Positions 20,379-32,095 of a DNA stretch of 64,000 bases are shown here, piece after piece; position 1 is the first letter of the stretch; each line of letters starts with the position of its first letter. The stretch is from Dryococelus australis (lineage: Eukaryota > Arthropoda > Insecta > Phasmatodea > Phasmatidae). The stretch covers positions 211,433,047-211,497,046 of the forward strand of contig CM056995.1 in the NCBI GenBank assembly GCA_029891345.1. The letters run 5' to 3'. The translations under genes were made by a program, and so were the position numbers. The notes under the pieces were generated by a model. That model was not told the origin of the DNA and made no database searches. It saw nothing but the letters and a program-made list of their open reading frames with translations.

Positions 20379-21345
20379 AGTATAAAAAACAAAATCGCAA
20401 ACACTCTTAACTAGAAACTAAGAGGAACTGAATTATTATACATATTTATACATTATTAACGCAGATGTCTGAATAATTTGTAACCGGTATTTCCCGTAAT
20501 TTCACGGGCGTTTTTTCTAACCGCGTGGAGACGGCGTAGGGACGGTAAAGGAATCGCGGCGGCTTGTAGCCGGGTCCTCCCGAACAATAGTCCAAAGCTG
20601 CGCCACCTCGCTCGGTCGTTGATCACGTGACTCAAGGAAATGGCCAGGAACGTGAATGTGTTACTACTCTGCTTATTTTTACTTGTACGTATGCTAAATG
20701 AAATCCGACTCTAGATGCCATTTTAATAAGATGTTAGGAAATGAAACTTTCCCAAATTCGCTGCCAGCGTCATTGTAAGCAAAGACGCCGAATCCCTGTA
20801 GCATACGAAGGGATTTGGTGAAACGGCATGTGTGAGGGGGGTGGGGGGGGGGGACACAAATTTCCTGCGTCTGTGACCATACCTACGTTAATTTGAACTC
20901 ACTTTCTTACTGAGTGTTGTATGCTTGTGTGTACGTTTATGCCCGAACATAATACTTTCCTGTAGGTTACGTAAATACATATAAATAAAGTTATCTTTAA
21001 ATAGAATGAGGCAGGCAACTTGCCAAGTTATAAATACTTATTACAAAGTGAAGCAGTGAACGACCGCTGTCTACAAGACGGGGTAAACGACACCCCTACT
21101 GGCTAAAAAGTGTAGGCGTGTGTGGGGGGGGGGGGGAGGGTCCCTTGTTTCCCGCATTCGGCGTTTATAAGTACCCCGGCCCCGTGTTGGTGTAAAGTAC
21201 ATAAATTTGCAAACTGACAATGATTTTTTAAAGGTACGGTACTTTCGAAAACCGTACACTAGCTATTGCTGAAGATCGTTTACTACTGACACGAACTCAC
21301 CCATTCGCTTATTGGTCACAGCTAGTCGACGGTCAATTACGTACC
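20379..21345. other. Unassigned DNA with two poly-G tracts
   Basis: Contains G-runs at about 20836-20853 and 21124-21136 and a GC-richer patch at 20505-20640; no gene or repeat boundary supported. Confidence 0.4.
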
Positions 21346-21399
21346 TTAAAATGAACTATCAAAACCCCCCCCCCCCCAAATTGTATTTATTTTCACTAT

Positions 21400-21965
21400 G
21401 CTCAGACTGCCTTGCTCCCAGTAAGTTGGCAGCGATGCACGAAAAGTATTTCCATGTCGTTACGTCATATTTGAAGAGTGATGTTTACATTTTTTCGGCA
21501 CTCAATTTATTTAATTTATGCTCGTTTTATGCAAACTAAAGTAACAATCGACATGCCAGTAACATACTTAAGTTATTAATAATTTCAAAGTTACACTTGA
21601 TCGATGTACACATTGTTGTATGCCAAATATAAGTTAGTTATAGTTGTTCGTGCTTTACATAGTTCTGAAGTTGGCATTGTAGATCTGTGACGTGACATGT
21701 TTCATTATTTAGTTTTGTGTGCGCCTTGGTGCCTTCGATGTGAATGGCAGTCAGTTATGCATGCCTTCCGAAGCTGTGCTATTAAATGTACCGTGTCTCC
21801 TGCAGGTGATTTTGTGTTTATACCTTGCTGGACAGTTAACAGTAGTAAAGCCATCAAGTTCATAGGACGTTAATTTTACAAATGGCAGAAGGATACGAAA
21901 TGGGTAGGCAAGTAGATCCTAAGCCGGGCTCTCAGAAGTGCTGATTTTATCGTAAACAATCTACA
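21400..21965 (-). mobile_element. MITE family A, old interrupted copy
   Basis: Family markers AGTAAGTTGGCAGCGATG, CATGTCGTTACGTC, then after a foreign stretch TTAATTTTACAAATGGCAGA, AAGTAGATCCTAAGC and TATCGTAAACAATCTACA. The 5' end is lost near a C-run at 21366-21379. It abuts a family B MITE. Confidence 0.6.
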
Positions 21966-21966
21966 G

Positions 21967-22381
21967 TACAGTCTGTTCGCGGTTTTTTCACTCTTTTTGA
22001 ATAAAATCTTTGAGAAATCAGCCATGTATGACATGTTTGGTTGTTTCCTAAATATGTCATATTTCACGAGCGTTTTATACTTGCGTTAAAATAAAAATTC
22101 CTTATTTTTGGTTGAATTCAAATTTTATTTAGCTTTTACCTACAAATTATAGTACTTCATTTATAATTAATATAAATAAAACAGTGAGAGAATGAGTGTG
22201 TTGGTAATGCCTAGTAAGAAATAGTTCTTATGTAAAATATTATTACACTTAGTGCGGTGCGTTCTCATCTGATATAATTCTCCAGGCTTAGTTAAGCTTT
22301 GTTTGTGCGAGGCGAAGGAATATCCTGTAAATAGAACTTTAGCAGAGTTTCAGAAAAGTGTGAAGTAACTGTGAATGGACT
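21967..22381 (-). mobile_element. MITE family B copy, inverted
   Basis: Starts CAGTCTGTTCGCGG, has TTTTTGAATAAAATCTTTGA and GAGGCGAAGGAATATCCTG, and ends GTGTGAAGTAACTGTGAATG. Confidence 0.85.
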
Positions 22382-23036
22382 TTCCTCGAAGTATCTTGCC
22401 CTATAGATTTTCTCCTCTATGCCTGGGGCTTTCTTAATATGTGTTAACGACTTTCAAGTATTAAATTTTTGTATTCCATTTTGAGAAAAATTTATCAATA
22501 GGATTTTAATGAAAATATCAAATGACAATGATGTGGCAGACATATCCCAGTTATGTAAACATAAAATTTAATTTAAACTGAAGTATTTCTTGAAATCACA
22601 AGAATACCACGAGGATATTTCTTTGAGATCCAACATTTGATCGGTAATTTTTAATGTCTAGTAAATTTTATTTTTATTAATCTGATTATAAAACTTTAAG
22701 CAAGATAAAAAGGCGAACAACGTAACAAATAAAATATTTTTCCTTATTAGAGTGACATCAAACGTTATTTTAGCTGTATTAACCACTCGTGTATCTCACC
22801 TCTTACTGTACAAATTGTTTAGCATAGAATTGAAATGTTAAATTCTCATAAATTTGTTAATTATTTTAATGGCTCGTTCAACTTATTGCAATTTAATCAA
22901 TGTGCAGTTCGAAGCCATATAAACTATATCCAAATATAAAAATGATTTTGAACACTGGCAGTCTTAACTTGCTGTTTATATGTATAGTGGTGAACGAGTC
23001 TAGCTACTACGACAATTAGCCTGCATCTCCTCGCAT
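22382..23036. other. AT-rich DNA, nothing recognised
   Basis: Unstructured AT-rich sequence without family matches or supported coding segments. Confidence 0.4.
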
Positions 23037-23255
23037 ATAGGTTGTTCACGGTAAAGTGAGCACTTCTAAGGTCCTAGTTACTTTTTCTTATCAGCCAATT
23101 TTTTATCCTTTAACTATCCTTTAAATTAAATCTTGCCATGTAAGTAATAAACACAGTGTGTATTTCCCACCGGACTAAAAAATCAACGCGTAAGGCTACA
23201 ATTAAACATATTTATTGACTATTATTCCGAATGAGAGGGCTTTCAAAAGAGCTCA
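23037..23255 (-). mobile_element. MITE family A, short internally deleted copy
   Basis: Intact start TATAGGTTGTTCACGGTAAA and near-end GGGCTTTCAAAAGAGCTCAC; interior deleted or replaced, distal TIR lost. Confidence 0.7.
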
Positions 23256-23889
23256 CTTTAGTGACTTTTTTTTTGTCTTTATGTTCGTATGGTCTGTTTC
23301 AAGGGATACTACACCTACTATCGATCTCTAACATCTGTTATCTTCAGTTATACCTCGCGGCTAATATCGTCATGATGACGTGCGAGTTCAGTGCACGTGG
23401 CTTGTAAGTGTTCTCCTATGATTTTCCTTATCACGAAACTGTGCCAGTTTGGGTAATGACGACGCCCTCAACTTGAGTCATTACTTTGTCTCGCACAAAT
23501 GAAATCCGTGTCCATAACATTTCTAAACTTGGGCCACTTTGTAGCTTCGCTAGTGACCAGAAAGCTCAAACGCTTACAATTTTTTTTATGTTAATTTGGC
23601 CGTTTATCTGTATCAAAATTGTTGTTCAACATGTTGGAACAAACCTGCCAATGGCCACATCCAATGTTGGTTACACTTTCACCGTGTCGGTGACTGTTTC
23701 TTGTGTAGCCATGTTAGCACCTGCCTCGGTGCACATCAACGCCATTTTTCGCCGTTCAGTGTTGGTGGGGTGAAATCTGATGCTGCGCAAGAGAATTCTC
23801 CGTTTTCGTAGTCAAAAGATTTAGGTAGCATGGGCTTCTTAATGCCACGAAACAATGTTCTGTACAAGCTTTGATGGAAGCTTCTACGA
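23256..23889. other. Unassigned DNA with a 95-codon open frame
   Basis: The plus-strand frame at 23486-23773 is hydrophobic in its middle part but does not start with ATG in its first codon and has no recognisable motif or codon signature. Not called a gene. Confidence 0.3.
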
Positions 23890-24200
23890 GATACTATACT
23901 CTAAGAAATTACTCGTAAATGTACCATACCAGCGTATATGCTTAGTGAAAAAGCAGAAATACTAATGGTTTCCCCTATACATTCATTGTAGCGTTCCTAC
24001 ATTTTCTCCGGAAACAGTCAAATGCATAGGGAAGTCCCCAACTTTGTATAGTAGCGCTGCTAAACATTCCTACATCTGCAGCTTGATGTGTGATATTATT
24101 ACCATACAGTGTATAGGTTAAAACATTCCATTACAATATAGGAAGTTTACCAGAAGATTTTTTACAGTGTGAGTATATATTATTCGAGTCTACATACAAA
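23890..24200 (+). repeat. Dispersed repeat G, copy 1
   Basis: Same-strand similarity to 27745-28058: GGAAACAGTCAAATGCATAG, GGAAGTCC, GCTAAACATT, TGCAGC(T/C)TGAT and GGAAGTTTACCA appear in the same order and spacing. No coding capacity. Confidence 0.65.
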
Positions 24201-25293
24201 CAGTTAGCCTGTGGAGGTTTATATGCAACAACCTATAACACGATACTTGCCACCACACAAGAAAGTGCACGCACATTTGTTTTGGTTTTACTTCTGCAAC
24301 TGTGAGATGGACTTCACTTACAGCTTCTTCAATATTCCTTTATGCGCGGAGCCTAATTGTTTTGTCGTAATAAGCGGACCTTTTCGTGGGAAATAAACAC
24401 GAATGTTTTAATTCTCATCTAACGCTGTTATAGTATCAACCGACAACATTTTCGCTTTTTTCTGTTCACTATTTACTTTATTTTGTTGAATGACCTTACA
24501 GTTCTTTCTCAAAACAAAACAACTAAAAGACAGCTATCGTCACTAGCAGTGCCCTACCTTCTCCCTGTATCTAATTGGATAAAATTGTCCTCTTGTGGGA
24601 AACCTTCCAATGAAAACTGCACGCGACGAATTACCAAAACGTTCATGAAAACGACCGGCGGTCGGATAAATCTTTCATGCAACCATCTATACCAGCGGCC
24701 ATAAGCGCGTGCATGGCATATTCGAAGGAAACTATCCCCGTGGCACTCTGGCTTTAGACGTGCAAAGCCGTATACGAGCTCCTAAATAATTTGAGTGTAA
24801 GTAACTGAGATTGTTTCTCGTGGTGGTGCACATAGCTAGGGTAGTTGGAAGTTCTGGAGATTGGAAGACCCCGCCAACGGGGCAAATACAGAGACAATCT
24901 AACGTAGTTCCATGCTATGTAGGCTAGGCGAGAATATGTAGATAACAGAATCTACAACTCTGGGCACTCGGATGTCATGTAAAGGTTGCGATTCCCAGTG
25001 ATACTGATAGCTGAAAATACACACACTGAGGTCGGCGACACATGCAAAATACAACACTCAAATGCGTGTTCTTTGAAAGATACTTGCAATTGGGGGGGGG
25101 GGGGGGGGTAAAAGAGAAAATAAATTACTTCGGGCCCACTTTGGATTTAAGGCCCCAATGGCAGCCATGGCCGTCCACTCCCACTCATCCGCGATGCAAG
25201 ACTTCCCTTCCTTGCAGGCGTGAGGGGCTCAACCCTGAGACAAACTTACGTCCCGCCCCTACCTCGGACGTACACTTAACACTTACATTAAGG
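24201..25293. other. Unassigned DNA with a poly-G tract
   Basis: A run of about 17 G lies at 25094-25110. The following 25120-25280 is GC-rich and contains an acceptor-like CCTTCCTTGCAG, but no convincing exon can be defined. Confidence 0.35.
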
Positions 25294-26164
25294 TACACTC
25301 TAAAAAAAAATTTATAATTTTTACTGAGAAATTCTTTGTAATTCTACAAATGTTTGTAACAGTACAAAGATTTTCTTGTAAAACTACAAGGTCCGTGCTT
25401 GTAACAGACCTTAGGAAATGTTTGTACTATACTGACCCGTTTCCACGAGCTTCAGCAAAATGGCGGACACTCAGCTACGTAAAACCGTATATAGCCGTTT
25501 GTGCAAAAACTATCGGTGATGTAAAGTGTAGCTGCGTGCAAAAAGAAATGCATTGCAAGTTTAAATTACGTAAAACAACTCAAATAATCATTATAAAACG
25601 ACAATTTGAATAAAACGTGACTGTATTATTTATTATTTGTTAGTGTTTCCTAGCTAGACAGAACTATTAAATCGGCTCTAATACTCCGTTGTTAAGAGGC
25701 GTTAAAATCTCTTTACTCAACAACTAAGCTCTTAAAAAGAAATAAATGTACCTATTAGTCTTAACCGTATAACTTCAATATTATTTTGTATGTTTCTTGC
25801 ACCTATATTTACAGTAAAAATAGGCATTTTGTCGTAAGTCAAGTTGATTTTGTGGTTAAAGGTGCGGGTTAGTAATACAAGGGGTGTGAGTTCTAATCCA
25901 CGTGCTGACAAAGTGTACATTTTATTTTTCGTAAATTATATTTTAAAACTTTTTTTTTTAGTTGTTCTCTGTTATTAATTCATTATGTTTGTTTTATAGA
26001 AGAAAAATGTTATTTTTATTTACACTTCAGTTGTAATACAAAGCTATCATTTGTAATATTACAATGAAATGTTTTGCAGCAGATTTTACAAGAAAACTTT
26101 TTGTAGTTTTACAAAAGCATTTTCTTGGCAATAGGGTTTCCAAAGATTTTTCTTTTAGAGTGTA
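25294..26164. mobile_element. Inverted-repeat element, TACACTCTAAAA termini
   Basis: Starts TACACTCTAAAAAAAAATTT and ends CTTTTAGAGTGTA. Subterminal motifs (TTTTCTTGTAAAACTACAA) recur near both ends in opposite orientation, and CTACAAA-type units repeat internally. ~870 bp, no transposase. The interior contains a weak tRNA B-box-like string near 25890. Confidence 0.7.
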
Positions 26165-26267
26165 GGTTAGGAAAAAAGATCAAATCCTTGGCCTGTTCTC
26201 GTGTATGCTTCTAATGCTATCCTTCCTGTTTTCGCAGTAGCCCTGAAATAGCGTTAAGTTCGAAGGT

Positions 26268-26475
26268 AACGTGGTGACCGCGTGGACAGCGTACGTTTAC
26301 CATCAAGGCGACACGAGTTCGATTCCCGGCAGGATCGCACCGGGCTTTCGCATCCGAGCTAGGAGAAGGGGGGGACGGGACGTTGCCGTTGGCCAGGGGA
26401 TTTCCTTGGAGTTTTCCCGTTTGCCGCATACTTGTATTCTATCTCACTTCACCTCCATGGGCGTTAAATACATAG
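26268..26475 (+). mobile_element. SINE family C, diverged copy
   Basis: A-box region GGTGACCGCGTGGACAGCG, B box GAGTTCGATTCCCGG, then GGGCTTTCGCATC, ACGTTGCCGTTGG and TTCACCTCCATGGGCG. The middle carries extra G-rich sequence. Confidence 0.75.
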
Positions 26476-26910
26476 TTGCGCTCACTCCAAAGCATTTTGA
26501 AATAAAATACACAAAATTCGATAAAGCTGATACTTTCACATACAAGTTCATAATTGATGAACTCTACAGTACGCTTCCACAATTAAGATTAAAGCTTTAG
26601 TCTTGGCCTTTGAAAAAAAAATTGCAATTAGATGCTACATTTCAGATGTTCTCAGGGTTTTGCTATGCACGCAGACTGCACAAGCTCGCGTTACTCAAAG
26701 TTTGAAATAGTATTTGTCAAAAAATTAATAAATTCTTCCTCGAACCGCAAACTCTGCGTAAAAAGGAGCGACAGGAACATGGAAATTTACTAACGTGACA
26801 CATGGACTGGATAATTTAAGAAGCCCCAAAGCATTCCAGTATAACTTACTTGGTGGCGATATTCGAAGTCGACGCATAGTTGGACGGGGGAACGTGCAAA
26901 TGTATGTACG
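26476..26910. other. Unassigned DNA
   Basis: No repeat family or gene recognised. Confidence 0.35.
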
Positions 26911-27342
26911 AAGTTCATCACCAGTTACGGTTTCTTCGGCATTTTTGAATGAAACCTTTGAAAAATCTCCCCATATATGATGTGTTTAGTTAGTTCCTAA
27001 ATATGCCCTGTATCACAAGCGTTTTATATTTCTGTTCATGAAATTCACTTTTTTACTGTTATATGGAAATGTTATTCATATTATATCTATGATTTAAAAT
27101 GTTTCTATTGTAAATAATTTGAATAAAAAACAGGGAGAAAATAAGTATGTTGGTAACGTCTAGTGAAGAATAGTTCTTATACAAAATACTGTTACACTTA
27201 GTGCGCACGAATGCGGTGCGTTGTCCTTTGGTATAATTTTTCAGGCTTATTTAAGCTTAATTAGCACGAGGCGGAGGAATATCGTGGAAGTAGAACTTTA
27301 GCAGGACTTCAGAAAAGTCTGAAGTAACCATGAATGGATTAT
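26911..27342 (-). mobile_element. MITE family B copy, inverted
   Basis: CAGTTACGGTTTCTTCGG, TTTTTGAATGAAACCTTTGA, GAGGCGGAGGAATATCG and CTGAAGTAACCATGAATGG follow the order seen at 21967-22381. 5' end approximate. Confidence 0.8.
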
Positions 27343-27479
27343 AACGTGAATGACGGTGTTGTAACGAGAGAAATAAAGCGGCACACGGCGACTTTGTCCT
27401 GATGTGCGGTGCAGACAGACCTAGCGACGATGCACAGGAAACTGCTTCGGGACAACACAAAGTTCACGGTAAACCATAC

Positions 27480-27660
27480 ACTAAGGATGAGGTAGACCGC
27501 TTATTCGTCTTCTGCGCAGCGCGCGTGTCCAACACTGACCTACCCCAAAGAAACACACCTGTCAGAGTAACATGCTCAACTGTGATGAATGTGTTTGTGT
27601 TCAGTTTGCAGCAAAATAAGAATAGTAGTCCATTAAACGTCGTATTCAAGTTGTAGGCAA
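27480..27660 (+). repeat. Dispersed repeat F, copy 2
   Basis: GATGAGGTAGACCGCTTATT followed by CGTCTTCTGCG, then GTAACATGCTCAACTGTGAT; same order as 30003-30100. The frame reads KDEVDRLFVFCA then VRVTCSTVMNVFVF. Part of the three-member repeat that also includes 12770-12990. Confidence 0.55.
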
Positions 27661-27744
27661 CTTGTGTGTTAATGGCCACTGAATCGACTTAAAAAGGTTT
27701 ATATCTGTTTTACGCTCATTAGAATAAGAATTAGTATATCCTTT

Positions 27745-28058
27745 AACGTATTTACATTATAAGAAATTGTTCGCCAAAATACCACATCAGTGTAAGTATA
27801 CGCATAGTGAGACATTTATAAAGGTAAAGTTTGATTCCCTACATTTTTTGCTGCGTTCATAAATTTGTTCAGGAAACAGTTAAATGCATAAGGAAGTCCA
27901 GAATTATATATAATAACTATGCTAAACATTGTTATATTTGCAGCCTGATATTTTGTGGTATTATTTCCGTACTATGTATAAGTGAAAAACCTCCAATAGA
28001 GTTTTGGAAGTTTACCAAAAATTTCTTTACAATTTATATTCTTAATAGTTCTACATCT
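27745..28058 (+). repeat. Dispersed repeat G, copy 2
   Basis: Second copy of 23890-24200, same orientation, clearly diverged; ends where a family A fragment begins. Confidence 0.65.
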
Positions 28059-28156
28059 TTCACAGCAGTTACACTTTATTGGTGCATGAATAAAGTCATA
28101 GCGTCAGTGGCAGCGCTACCTGTAAGATTACAAAATGGGACGAGAAGTAGATGTTA
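28059..28156 (-). mobile_element. MITE family A fragment, left part of a split copy
   Basis: TGCATGAATAAAGTCATAG, GTAAGATTACAAAATG and GAAGTAGATGTTA match the 3' half of family A. The copy continues after the insertion, at 28776-28833. Confidence 0.75.
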
Positions 28157-28775
28157 GGGCGCGTTTATACGGCGATAGTAAATCGTGATAGTTCCTATCG
28201 CGAGAGGTACTCTCGCATTACTCTCGCCGTGTAAAATGTACAGTTACTGTCGCGATAGCACTATCACGATACCAGCTCGAGCTAGTAAATGTCGTGACAG
28301 AACATGCAACTATCGTAGTGTAAACCGTGTAGCATCACTATCGTGACAGCGAGGGTCACAAATGTGTACATGTGTTCACTTTGACAGTAACACAGCAGAA
28401 TTATTTTAATGCTGTTAATACCTATCGAGGTTCTTACACTATGTGGCGGCATGACAGGACGTGTATGATTATACAGGTATGATACGACAGTATCGACAGC
28501 ATATTTATTGTTATATGATAAGCCACGGGAACAATATATGTTTCCATGTCATTAATACTCTGTCACGATATTTAACTACCCCAACAAATATTATCCTTAT
28601 GACAAAATTATATAAATGCACGGCCTATCAAGGTATTTACACAATTGTTGTCGGGCATATCCCTTTTGAGGTTAACTATCACAGCATGTTTCGATCGTGT
28701 GTGTAAATAGGACGTTACGTGGAGGGTACTTTTACACACTTTCGTGATAGCTACTATCACCGTGTAAACGCACCC
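28157..28775. mobile_element. MITE inserted into a MITE, TWA-type target
   Basis: Termini GGGCGCGTTTATACGGCGAT and (inverse) GGGTGCGTTTACACGGTGAT bound ~620 bp that interrupt a family A element. The flanks TTA on the left and TTG on the right suggest a 3-bp TTA duplication with one mutation, as expected for PIF/Harbinger-like elements. No transposase. Confidence 0.75.
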
Positions 28776-28833
28776 TTGGGGGGGGGGGTCCAAAAGTGCC
28801 CAGCTACAGCTATTAGTGAACAGGTTATAGCGA
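28776..28833 (-). mobile_element. MITE family A fragment, right part of the split copy
   Basis: After a G-run, CCAAAAGTGCCCAGC and AGTGAACAGGTTATA restore the terminal part of family A that is interrupted by 28157-28775. Confidence 0.7.
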
Positions 28834-28849
28834 ACATACCTTGATTGCG

Positions 28850-29165
28850 GATATCCCACTCGAGCGCTAATCTCCCGGCCGAGTTACCGCTCTCGACTGA
28901 GTTTCGACAGCGATCGGCGAGCAGCGAATGCCAGCTCGTCGAAGGTTAATCAGCGTCGAGTGATAATTACCTGCTCTTCCTTCATTATCGCGCCGCGGTA
29001 AATTGGCCTTCGTGCGATTGGCGCGGCGTCAAGTGCATCGCCACCACAGCGGCTCTACGTGCCCGCTGTCTTACCGACAGTAGGGCTCACCGCTCGCCCA
29101 CGGAGGTCATTTATTACAGATAGTGTCCCACCCAGGATGTGGATTCTTGGCTCACGTGTCAACTC
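28850..29165. promoter_or_regulatory. GC-rich unique block, candidate conserved regulatory element
   Basis: This ~315-bp stretch is GC-rich, rich in CpG and free of the window's repeats. It contains homeodomain-type GATAATTACC, symmetrical CGCGCCGCGG and TGGCGCGGCG blocks. No long open frame exists; minus-strand CAG|GTAATT and CGG|GTAAGA-like strings could be splice donors, so an untranslated exon is an alternative. Confidence 0.3.
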
Positions 29166-30000
29166 CAACAAAGTAAAATGCATTTAAACATTGAACAGAA
29201 CTGCCGGTAAGAAAAATCCGTAAGTCTTTTACTTCGTTCATTGTATTTTAGTTTCTTGGAAATGAAAGGAATGAAAGAAGTGGCCTTGTATGAAGCTGAG
29301 AGCCACTTCAGTACTGACGACTCGCTGTTAACAGTCGGCTCATGGGCCTCGCCACGTAGGGGAGAGAGAGGAGGAGGAGGAGGAGGATCATCATCATCAT
29401 CATCATCATCATCATGCGCGGCGAGTGGTACAAGCAGGAGCCCCCCCCCCCCCCCATATCACTCACAACATTGAGTTCGTTTCGCCGCGTTTCAACTTCC
29501 ACGTAGTATAACTTTTGACTAGGAGAAGCTACGACGCTCGTTTAGGTTTCAATCGACAACTCTCATCAAGATCAATCGATTGCGTGTATAAAAACATTTG
29601 TGTGGCATGGTTATGGTGAAATTGTATGCTTTTAATGTAAAAATTAAGAAAACTTAACACGATGTCGGCCTATACTCGCCAAAAAGCCGAGCCGAAATAC
29701 AGAAATCGTATACGGTTGGAAAGAGCATCGCAAAAGCAATCCAGTGATATCCATGAAACCCCATTTTATCGAGTAAAGCGGTACCGGAACGTAAAAAAAA
29801 CCAAGGCGTCCAAGCCCGTCAACGTAGACGTATTCACGCTAAACAAACGGCCGTGTCCCCAACACAGCCACCCCATTTTTTTTTTAAGTCTTGTTGTTTT
29901 CTCTAAACAAAAATTCTGGGTGCGTCCCTGATGACAACCGGTGACCAGTGACTCAGAACAACTATGGAACTATTACAGAACGCAACCACGACCATAGACT
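29166..30000. other. Unassigned DNA with GGA/TCA microsatellite and poly-C
   Basis: 29360-29415 holds (GGA)n followed by (TCA)n, then a C-run at 29443-29457. The Ser- and Gly-run frames here are artefacts. An 89-codon ATG frame at 29662-29931 is Lys/Arg-rich but has no recognisable domain. Confidence 0.45.
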
Positions 30001-30180
30001 AAAGGTGAGGTAGACCGATTCGTCTTCTGTGCATATATCCAAAATGGTAAATATCAATACAACTGTCAAAGTCACGTGGTCAACAATGATGAATGTGTGT
30101 GTGTTTATGTCTTCGTTGTCACAATACGTGCCCTTTTATAGGAATAATATACTTTTACCAATATCGATTCAACCCAATTG
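30001..30180 (+). repeat. Dispersed repeat F, copy 3
   Basis: GGTGAGGTAGACCGATTCGT and CTTCTGTGC, then GTCACGTGGTCAACAATGAT; matches 27480-27660 and, inverted, 12770-12990. Confidence 0.55.
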
Positions 30181-30394
30181 CATTACAAATTGTTTGTAGG
30201 AAGTAAGTACCTGTACAAACGTCTCAAAGCACTTGTTTACATAAACAGTGTTCTAACTGCAAATCCTGTCCGTGTTGTTTGTGATAGTCGTGTTGCCAGA
30301 AAAAATAGTCCAATTTAAGGACGAGGAGTGAGTGGATTCTGTTCACCTCAGGCGAGCACTCTTACCAATTTTTTTCCCCCTCTACGGCCACGAC

Positions 30395-30510
30395 CTGTGT
30401 CTAGGAACCATCCCGGTATTCACTTGAAGTGGTTCCGGGAAAACACGGAAGACGTAAATCAGAAGGACTGGACCGGGAATGGAGCCCGAGTCCTCCACAG
30501 TGTGAAAGCA
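30395..30510 (+). mobile_element. SINE family D body
   Basis: AGGAACCATCCCGGTATTC, GGTTCCGGGAAAACACGGAA, GTAAATCAGAAGGACTGG and GAGCCCGAGTCCTCC correspond to a SINE body recalled as widespread in orthopteran-type insects; also present at 42404-42560 and, inverted, at 44610-44726. Confidence 0.65.
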
Positions 30511-30843
30511 CCACCAGCTCGGGCTGGCAATTTCGCAGTTACCACAGCGATACAGCCCGTCTTCCCGATACAGCTGTTCTCTTCTTGAACACCGACTGTT
30601 TTGAATCGTGGCAGAAGTTGGCCGACCTCGGCCTAGTCACAAAATATTTCTTCGTATGGAGAAGTATGTCCCTGAAGTTTAAGGCGGTCGGTCGGTCGCC
30701 TTCCCGTCGCTTGAATTGCGTTCTAGCATGTTTGATGTACACTTTTTTTTTTTTTTTGGATGAAACTATCAAACCGTGTCCTCATTATGTTTACCTACGA
30801 AAATAAAACATACCTCATACAAAGACTGAAAGGTACTTTCATG

Positions 30844-31262
30844 GTATAGGCTGTTCACGGTAAAATGAGCACTTTTTAAGGCCCTGCTTAAGATCTTCTT
30901 ATATGCACGTTGACTCGCCTCTCGCCTTATGTAAAATTACAATTGTCAAGGGCCTCAGTCCTTTATTTATGCGTCGGTCAATGAAACTGTAAATTTATTA
31001 AGAAAGTAAATATTCTAAATATCTGCTCATTTTTACACTTCTATGCATTAAAAAAAGGAGGAAGGGAAAGAAATCATTTCAGTTATCACAAATGGTTACC
31101 TAATACTTTTTGTTTGACGTTAAGATATGAAACTACTTTCCATCCTTAGTTACCAACCTTACTAGACGCATCTCACTCAGTGCGCCCGTTAAAATATGTG
31201 CAGGCATGGCCAGTGACTTTTTTATAAGGTTGATTTCAAAAGTGGCCACATAAGCTTTATCA
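30844..31262 (+). mobile_element. MITE family A, nearly full-length
   Basis: Starts TATAGGCTGTTCACGGTAAA with all internal markers; the distal TIR is damaged (AGTGGCCACATAAGC). Confidence 0.88.
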
Positions 31263-31361
31263 CACGAGCTACTAATATTATTTTGGAACCCTCAGACATA
31301 GTTAAAAATTGCTTCTTTCAGACTGCTGTATTTTAAGACACACTACCCCGACGACGAAATC

Positions 31362-31532
31362 TTGAGCATCACGACGAAAACCCTGCACATCAGTTGAGAA
31401 AGAGCCTCGTGCGTAGCGACGATGACATACTTGATGCGTATGGGAGTGTAGTCCTTATTGTCCCAGCGCTTCTGAGCTTCAGACGTGAAAATAGCTTTAG
31501 GCAGGCGCCCGACACTGAGCATATCTCCGTGT
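31362..31532 (+). repeat. 170-bp near-identical direct repeat, copy 1
   Basis: Differs from 32239-32408 at essentially one base (GAGAAAGAG versus GAGAGAGAG). Both strands are open in one frame across the unit: plus reads DDDILDAYGSVVLIVPALLS, minus reads KAIFTSEAQKRWDNKDYTPI then RIKYVIVATHEALSQL. The minus frame looks protein-like but matches nothing recognised; an exon fragment copied twice is possible. Confidence 0.85.
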
Positions 31533-31879
31533 GTTATCACGGCGGCGCCAAGATTTCTCTTTCCAATCCCGGGCAAGGCGCACGCGTGTTGTCTTTAGCG
31601 ATAACATATCTTCCTCTCTTTCAACAGGAAAGTATAAATGGAGGGGAGTGGGTTAAGCACCAATCATATCAAAACCTATTATTTAGACTACTGAAGTTGG
31701 TACGATATACATCTTGCTAACAACAAAATAACTTTATATATACAGATACGAATGTATATGTATACAGATACGAATTTTACATACTGCAATGTAAGGTCAA
31801 TAGATAGTTGCGTATTGGGATACTTTCGGAATTTTCTTTCTAAAAACACAAACAAGTTGGAAAATTCAAGGATCCAGTA

Positions 31880-32095
31880 TGGCGGGGGAAGGTTCCTCTT
31901 ACGAGCGAGGTCTTGAGCAACGGTAAGGGTTAAGTGAGGTGAAGATGGAGCAGAGGCGGAATGCAAGGGCGGGAGAAACGGGAAAGCCCCGAGAAAATCT
32001 GCCAACTAATGGCCGCATCCACCACGTTCCCCACATGCGAGAATTTGGGTAACCACGCCGGGAATCAAGCCCAGTTGACCTTGACGGGAACCGAA
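31880..32095 (-). mobile_element. SINE family C, 5'-truncated copy
   Basis: Minus strand: TTGATTCCCGGCGTGG, ATTCTCGCATGTGGGGAAC, GATTTTCTCGGGG, CTCTGCTCCATCTTCACCTC. Lies between the two 170-bp repeat copies. Confidence 0.78.

Noticed and set aside
23486-23773. 95-codon frame with hydrophobic stretch
   Set aside because: No ATG at the frame start, no recognised motif, no conservation visible within the window.
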